56,281 nt of DNA from Phytopseudomonas dryadis. Its GTDB lineage: Bacteria > Pseudomonadota > Gammaproteobacteria > Pseudomonadales > Pseudomonadaceae. The notes under the pieces are model-generated. The model did not search any database and was not told where the DNA came from. It saw only the letters and a program-made list of their open reading frames with translations. Location: positions 1 through 56,281 of the forward strand of contig NZ_QJUM01000036.1 of NCBI RefSeq assembly GCF_004327355.1, written 5' to 3'. Position numbers and translations under genes: made by a program. This document shows positions 52,209 to 56,281 of this stretch, piece after piece; positions within the stretch are counted from its first letter, which is position 1, and each line of letters opens with the position of its first letter.

Positions 52209-53621
52209 TCAGCGAACCGGCTTCGCCGCCGCCCGCCAGTGCACGACCATCCCCATCAGGGCGACCACGATGGCAGCCGCACCGGTCGAGATAACCAGCA
52301 CCTGATACTCCTCGACAAAGGCCATGGTCACCAGACAGACCACGATGAAGGCGATCACCAGGTAGGTCAGCCAGGGGAACAGCCACATCTTCAGGCGGAT
52401 ATCCTTGCCTTCGGCTTCCAGCTTGCGGCGCATCTTCAACTGCGAGAAGGCGATCACCAGATACACCAGCAGGGCGATCATGCCGGTGGTGTTCATCAGC
52501 GTATCGAGTACATCCTTCGGCCGCAGGGTTTCGCTGAAATTGATCAGCGCGACGAAAATCGCCACCGCGCAGGAGCCGATGATGGCGAACACCGGTACGC
52601 CAGTACCGGCACGGGTGATCTTCAGGAACGACGGCGCATCACCGCGGGCGGACAGGGAAAACAGCATGCGCGACGCGGTGTAATGCGCCGAGATCATGCA
52701 ACTGCTCACCGAAGTCAGCACCACGAAATTCATCAGCAACTCGGCGCCCGGAATGCCCAGCAACTCCAGGGTACGGCGGTAGGAGCCATAGCCCGACTGA
52801 GCCATCAGCGGGTCGTTCCAGGGCACCAGGCAGACGATCAGGAAGATCGAGCCGATGTAGAACAGACACACGCGCCAGACCACCGAGTTGGTCGCCTTGA
52901 CGATCTGCGTCGACGGGTCCTTGGCTTCCGAGGCGGCGATGGTGACGATCTCGGCGCCGAGGAAGGCGAACATCACCCCGAGGATGGCCACCACCACGGC
53001 TTCGATACCGTTGGGCATGAAACCCTGGGCGGTCAGGTTGCTGAAGCCACGCACTTCGCCGGTCGGCCACAGGCTGAGCACAGCCATGCTGCAGACCACC
53101 AGGAAGCAGATGATCGCCACCACCTTGATCAGCGCGAACCAGAACTCGAACTCCCCGTAGTGCTTGACGTTGAAGAAGTTGATGCTGATCAGCAGCAGGG
53201 TCGTGGCCAGCACGAAGACATTGACGCTGACCTCGGGAAACCAGCCATTGAGGATGGTGCCCGCCACGTAGGCCTCCCAGGCCATGAGGATGACCCAGAA
53301 CCACCAGTACAGCCAGCCGATGGTGAAACCGGCCCAGCGACCGATGGCGCGCTCGGCGTAGGTGGAAAAGGAGCCGGTGTCCGGCGAGGAAGTGGCCATT
53401 TCGCCGAGCATGCGCATGATCAGCACCACCAGGATGCCACCGGCCAGATAGGCCAGCACTGCAGCCGGACCGGCGCTGTTGATGACACTGCCGGAACCGA
53501 CGAACAGCGCGCCGCCGATGACGCCGGCGATCGACATCATGGTCAGGTGCCGGGACTTCAATGACGCACTGAGCTTGCTCTCGTGCTCCTGCCGTGCCTT
53601 ATCGGCCGCTACTGCATCCAT
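52209..53621 (-). CDS. APC-family amino acid permease (GabP-like)
   Basis: A 470-residue 12-helix transporter. SLKSRHLTMMSIAGVIGGALFVGSGSVI and the GEMATSSPDTGSFSTYAERAIGRWAGFTIGWLYWW segment are the amino-acid/GABA permease signature of the AAT group. It ends in a basic tail. The start at 53621 (MDAVAADK) has GAGG 10 nt upstream. The transported amino acid (GABA, proline, aromatic or other) cannot be told from sequence. It is convergent with the hybrid kinase gene. Confidence 0.85.
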   Translation of the reverse strand: MDAVAADKARQEHESKLSASLKSRHLTMMSIAGVIGGALFVGSGSVINSAGPAAVLAYLAGGILVVLIMRMLGEMATSSPDTGSFSTYAERAIGRWAGFTIGWLYWWFWVILMAWEAYVAGTILNGWFPEVSVNVFVLATTLLLISINFFNVKHYGEFEFWFALIKVVAIICFLVVCSMAVLSLWPTGEVRGFSNLTAQGFMPNGIEAVVVAILGVMFAFLGAEIVTIAASEAKDPSTQIVKATNSVVWRVCLFYIGSIFLIVCLVPWNDPLMAQSGYGSYRRTLELLGIPGAELLMNFVVLTSVSSCMISAHYTASRMLFSLSARGDAPSFLKITRAGTGVPVFAIIGSCAVAIFVALINFSETLRPKDVLDTLMNTTGMIALLVYLVIAFSQLKMRRKLEAEGKDIRLKMWLFPWLTYLVIAFIVVCLVTMAFVEEYQVLVISTGAAAIVVALMGMVVHWRAAAKPVR

Positions 53622-54135
53622 AGATGGACTACCTCGTTTATTTTGCTGAAAACCGTTGGAGCCGGGCCGCCGTCGGACCGATCGATGCAGGAAACACGGC
53701 AACAGGATGACCACTGCAGGCCATCCTCCTGAAGGGTTGCCCTATGAACGTTCCCCGAACCGGGTTGGCCTGCTCTCGTGCAATAGCCCTTGCCGAGATC
53801 CATCCGGGGATCAGAGGACAACCCGGCACCACTCAAGCGGCGTTCCGGGCCATTACCACAGCGGCGCGACCTGAAAGCGCCATGCGCGCCGGATCGAATG
53901 TTCGATTTACTCCACAAAGGGCTTCGCTCGAACAGAGCCTATCCACCCCCGCACCGAAGGCTCTATGCGCCATGCTAGAGAGCTCCACATCAAAAAAACC
54001 GATAACCGGAAGGAGCCAGCAGCGGCGACGCAGGCGAATGAAACCCGTTCATAAAATTAAACGCGGCGGATGGTAACGGAAAATGGCCTTCCGGGAATAC
54101 TCCCCAGGCCGGGCATCGACAAAAGGCATGGGAAA
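53622..54135. other. intergenic region with no supported gene
   Basis: Short open frames on both strands here have neither the codon bias of the neighbours nor ribosome sites. A 12-codon frame ATGAAACCC...TGGTAA at 54037-54075 is noted but is too short to support. The stretch 53980-54060 is less GC-rich than the surrounding genes. It holds the upstream region of the permease gene. Confidence 0.5.
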
Positions 54136-54239
54136 TCAGGTAGCGACCACCCGGCTCGAGCCGTTGGGCGTGGCGGGATTCGGCTGGGCCTCATCCCAGG
54201 CCAGCGCCTGCTCGATGGAGGCGAACCAGTTCTCCGGCC
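54136..54239 (-). pseudogene. short protein-like tail fragment downstream of the SUKH gene
   Basis: In a frame different from the SUKH gene, the minus strand from 54239 to the TGA at 54136-54138 encodes HRPENWFASIEQALAWDEA and then a short proline- and serine-containing tail. Its composition is like real protein, there is no start codon, and its beginning resembles the end of the SUKH product (HPNHWFPA). It may be a remnant 3' end from a related immunity gene, or a frameshifted original tail of the SUKH protein. Confidence 0.3.
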
Positions 54240-55171
54240 TATGCCGGGAACCAGTGGTTCGGATGGCTGTGCAGGATGGCGTCGGCCCCCTGGGCTTCGC
54301 TCACCTCGCTGAACAGGGCGTCGAGGCGCTCGTCCTCGTTGCGACGGTGGTCGGCCAGTATCTGCCGGAAACCGTCGAACTCGAAGAAGTTGGATCCCAC
54401 GCCCCACATGAAATAGAGGAACTTCGCCTGGTTGGAGGCCTTCTCGATGTGCAGGCGTCGAGCGATGCCGCGGCCATTGCGGCACATTTGATGAAGTTCT
54501 TCCTCCCCCATGCCCCGCATGTGTTCCGGCAGGACGCTCGGCATGACGCTGCGCACGAACCAGTGGGCGAACGCCTGATCGTCCATCTCGGCGCACGTGT
54601 CGATATCGAATACGCCGGGTGCCGGCAGGCCGCTGGCGTCGAATGCTTCGAGCTCCTGCTCGGTCATCAGCGAATGGAGGAAGGCTTTCAATGAACCCGC
54701 GAGCAGGCCGAGGCCCTGCCCGGGCACCAGATCGTCGCCGTAGTAGCGCCAGTGGAACAGGTGTCCGTAGGTCGGTGAGTCCACGCGCACATCGTAGATG
54801 ATGTAGGCATCGCCGTCGTCGTCATAGTCGCTGCCCAGAGCGATCAGGCCATTGGGCAGCAGGGTTCGGTGGTCGTAGATGGACTCCTGCAACAGGAGCG
54901 TGTAGTTGACGATCGACGCACAGCAGTGCAGGACGCTGACGAGTATGCCGCGGTTGAACCCGGCATAACGCGCCAGCATGTTTTCGCGTGTGTCGAGTAG
55001 ACCGAGCGCTCGATCGTTGGTCAGCGCAAGGAGCTCTTTCAGTTCATCCGGCAGGCGGATGCCAAGAGTCGCCTCGGTGGTTTCGATGGCCCGGCGCACC
55101 CGCTCCGGGTCCGGTGTGAAGTCCGGCTCACTCAGCGTCCAGTGGACGAGGTCGGCTGCATCGATAGGCAT
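54239..55171 (-). CDS. SUKH-type (SMI1/KNR4) domain protein, probable immunity protein
   Basis: A 310-residue cytosolic protein. The first 160 residues have the SMI1/KNR4 pattern: IETTEATLGIRLPDELKELLALTNDRAL, then LLPNGLIALGSDYDDDGDAYIIYDV and a hydrophobic GLLAGSLKAFLHSLM helix. The rest has no family I recognise (DIDTCAEMDDQAFAHWFVRSVMPSVLPEHM). SUKH proteins commonly protect against polymorphic toxins, but no toxin gene lies in the window. There is only a weak ribosome site. The GC content and codon use are slightly lower than in the core genes, in keeping with accessory DNA. Confidence 0.7.
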   Translation of the reverse strand: MPIDAADLVHWTLSEPDFTPDPERVRRAIETTEATLGIRLPDELKELLALTNDRALGLLDTRENMLARYAGFNRGILVSVLHCCASIVNYTLLLQESIYDHRTLLPNGLIALGSDYDDDGDAYIIYDVRVDSPTYGHLFHWRYYGDDLVPGQGLGLLAGSLKAFLHSLMTEQELEAFDASGLPAPGVFDIDTCAEMDDQAFAHWFVRSVMPSVLPEHMRGMGEEELHQMCRNGRGIARRLHIEKASNQAKFLYFMWGVGSNFFEFDGFRQILADHRRNEDERLDALFSEVSEAQGADAILHSHPNHWFPA

Positions 55172-55348
55172 GTCAGTATCCAGAAAAGGGGACAGACTCC
55201 GAGGAATCCTCAGGAGGTTTCCGTTCAGATCGGCAGGATGGCTTGAAGCTGCCTGAATGAGCCAGCAGTCTGGTAGTCGCCGAACCGACCCACTGTCCGA
55301 TACTCATGCAGGCCGTACGATTCGTGGAATGGGGACTCCTCAGGTACA

Positions 55349-55419
55349 GACCACGATTTACTGAAAATTGATCGTGGTCAGTCCCTTTAATACTGAAAGC
55401 CGCGCAGTGCGCGGCTTTC
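55349..55419 (+). ncRNA. candidate small RNA: stem-loop plus terminator
   Basis: GACCACGAT (55349-55357) and ATCGTGGTC (55371-55379) form a perfect 9-bp stem with a 13-nt A/U-rich loop. This is followed 15 nt later by an 11-bp terminator stem GAAAGCCGCGC/GCGCGGCTTTC (55395-55419), then GTCTTTCC. The arrangement stem, U-rich linker, terminator is typical of small RNAs. Orientation is taken as plus because the tail is more U-rich on that strand. The 5' end is unknown. The second stem may instead end the gene at 55502. Confidence 0.35.
55395..55419. terminator. bidirectional terminator-like hairpin
   Basis: GAAAGCCGCGC and GCGCGGCTTTC pair perfectly around AGT. It lies 83 nt beyond the stop of the minus-strand gene at 55502 and could end its transcript as well as the candidate small RNA on the plus strand. 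Confidence 0.6.
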
Positions 55420-55501
55420 GTCTTTCCGGCCATTGGTGCTGGACTGAGTGCGAAGGCGTAAGTGGTATTCAGCCTGGTACTCGACACAGCATCGACCATG
55501 C

Positions 55502-55921
55502 TCAGTTCAGGTTGCCTCCTCCACCTGCTGGCGGTGATTCAGCGGGTTGCTGGACGAACACCGTCGAGTCACGATCCTCCTTGGCATTGGACCAGCCTGC
55601 GCCCAGCGCGAAGTTGACTGATTGAGTTTTCATTGTATAGCCCACGTTGGCATCCCCAAAGTAATCAGAACCCTGGTAGGCGACACCGACATTAGGTCGG
55701 AGCGACTGTTTGGAAAACACATAATCTAACCCCAAGGACAAGGCACCTCTTTTCTCCTCATCACTGGAAAAAGCCTTGACTCCCAAAGCTGGACCTTCCC
55801 CGAAGACGTAGCTGACACCAATGCCAAACCCAATGTCATCAGCGTCGGCACCCAATGAAAGCGAGGCAAGAACTGCGACTGCCGCCACCTTCCCTGATAC
55901 ATGATGCAATTTTTTCTTCAT
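55502..55921 (-). CDS. small exported, outer-membrane-like protein of unknown function
   Basis: A 139-residue protein with a signal peptide (MKKKLHHVSGKVAAVAVLASLSLGADA). Alternating strands follow, such as IGFGIGVSYVFGEGPALGVKAF, GALSLGLDYVFSK, RPNVGVAYQGSDYFGDANVGYTM and VNFALGAGWSN, like a small beta-barrel. The C-terminus is proline- and glycine-rich (ESPPAGGGGNLN). GGAG is 7 nt upstream of the ATG. I recognise no family. The DNA has lower GC than most of the window, consistent with recent acquisition. Confidence 0.7.
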   Translation of the reverse strand: MKKKLHHVSGKVAAVAVLASLSLGADADDIGFGIGVSYVFGEGPALGVKAFSSDEEKRGALSLGLDYVFSKQSLRPNVGVAYQGSDYFGDANVGYTMKTQSVNFALGAGWSNAKEDRDSTVFVQQPAESPPAGGGGNLN

Positions 55922-56048
55922 GATATAGCTCCATTGATTACGACCGTGACAGTACTTGAGAGCAGGAGATCACCGGGTGGGTTCAAGCAAAAAAATGGCG
56001 ATTCAGAGGAATTCCCAAAAGACATAAGGGGACAGATTTGAATGGCAC

Positions 56049-56281
56049 TTACTTAGCCCTTCTTGGATGACCGCTTCTCCTGATTTTGGCGCGTTCAGAT
56101 TGGCGTGCTTGGGTCAGCAATGGATAAGGTTTCGGTCTTCGCTTGAGAGCCCGAGGCTCAACCCGCCCAGGCCGCCTGCCAACACGCTGCTGGGCGATTA
56201 GCATGAGCAACCTCTGAAGGCTTTCGTCCATATCCGAACCATCGAACTGTCGCCACGCCAGCCATAGCTGCAGACTGTGCT
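56049..56281 (-). mobile_element. IS4-family transposase, C-terminal fragment (5' end outside window)
   Basis: The minus-strand frame enters at the right edge and ends at TAA 56049-56051. It reads HSLQLWLAWRQFDGSDMDES, then LMLIAQQRVGRRPGRVEPRA and LKRRPKPYPLL, a C-terminal pattern of IS4-type transposases. AAGGGGACAGATTTGAATGG just beyond the stop (56029-56045) is a likely element end. The 5' part lies outside the window. Confidence 0.7.

Larger units (their letters stand above)
55172..55501. other. 330-bp gap containing hairpins and an IS-like tag
   Basis: AAAAGGGGACAGACTCC at 55187-55203 resembles the AAGGGGACAGATTTG tag at 56029-56040, which borders the transposase at the right edge, so this may be an old element end. 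Two hairpins listed separately lie at 55349-55419. No coding frame is convincing. Confidence 0.5.

Noticed and set aside
53744..54076. 110-codon plus-strand frame in the gap upstream of the permease
   Set aside because: Poor codon bias, low-complexity composition and no ribosome site.

Overview
The window is a chromosomal segment of a high-GC gammaproteobacterium, most likely a Pseudomonas of the P. mendocina type. I base this on codon bias, the Pseudomonas-style intergenic palindromes, sigma54 promoters, and genes such as the RIO-type kinase, cmoM and a bacteriophytochrome. No database was consulted; names rest on motifs, lengths and gene order.

Layout: 1-537 holds insertion-sequence debris (IS5-type transposase tail, a 265-bp MITE-like element). 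727-1286 is a ParD/ParE-type toxin-antitoxin pair. 1415-27032 is the core of the window: a nearly complete methylated-amine catabolic island. Its parts are an MHS-type transporter; a minus-strand operon for a heme-dependent oxidative N-demethylase (gamma, beta, alpha, delta subunits plus a class I glutamine-amidotransferase-like protein); a minus-strand operon gmaS-mgsA-mgsB-mgsC; an XRE/cupin regulator divergent from gmaS; and a plus-strand operon purU-folD-mgdABCD. Together these are predicted to run dimethylamine -> methylamine + C1; methylamine + glutamate -> gamma-glutamylmethylamide -> N-methylglutamate -> glutamate + C1-tetrahydrofolate; then FolD and PurU -> formate. A secreted PilJ-N-like protein, a PAS/GAF/GGDEF/EAL protein, an IclR regulator with a divergent FAD amine oxidase, and a second IclR regulator lie within or beside it.

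The three catabolic operons appear to share one promoter design: a -24/-12 (sigma54) element followed 19-21 nt downstream by a common 15-bp motif RTTCCCnnnnGKMAT. The XRE/cupin protein is the obvious candidate to read it. This is the main regulatory finding.

28042-44207 is mixed: sstT with a three-way-junction-like leader, nirBD with a sigma54 promoter and a leader attenuator, a RIO kinase, ada, a thiolase divergent from a FabG/MaoC pair, a MazG-like pyrophosphohydrolase with cmoM, two tandem DUF4136-like lipoproteins, and a YjiK/SdiA-regulated-type protein. Three tandem arrays of intergenic repeats (about 110, 180 and 116 bp units) lie here.

44616-52183 is a light/sensory cluster: bacteriophytochrome kinase, Rcp-type receiver, and two hybrid kinases, without a visible heme oxygenase. 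The right end carries an APC amino-acid permease, a SUKH-type (SMI1/KNR4) protein, a possible small RNA, a small exported protein, and the C-terminal piece of an IS4-type transposase running off the window.
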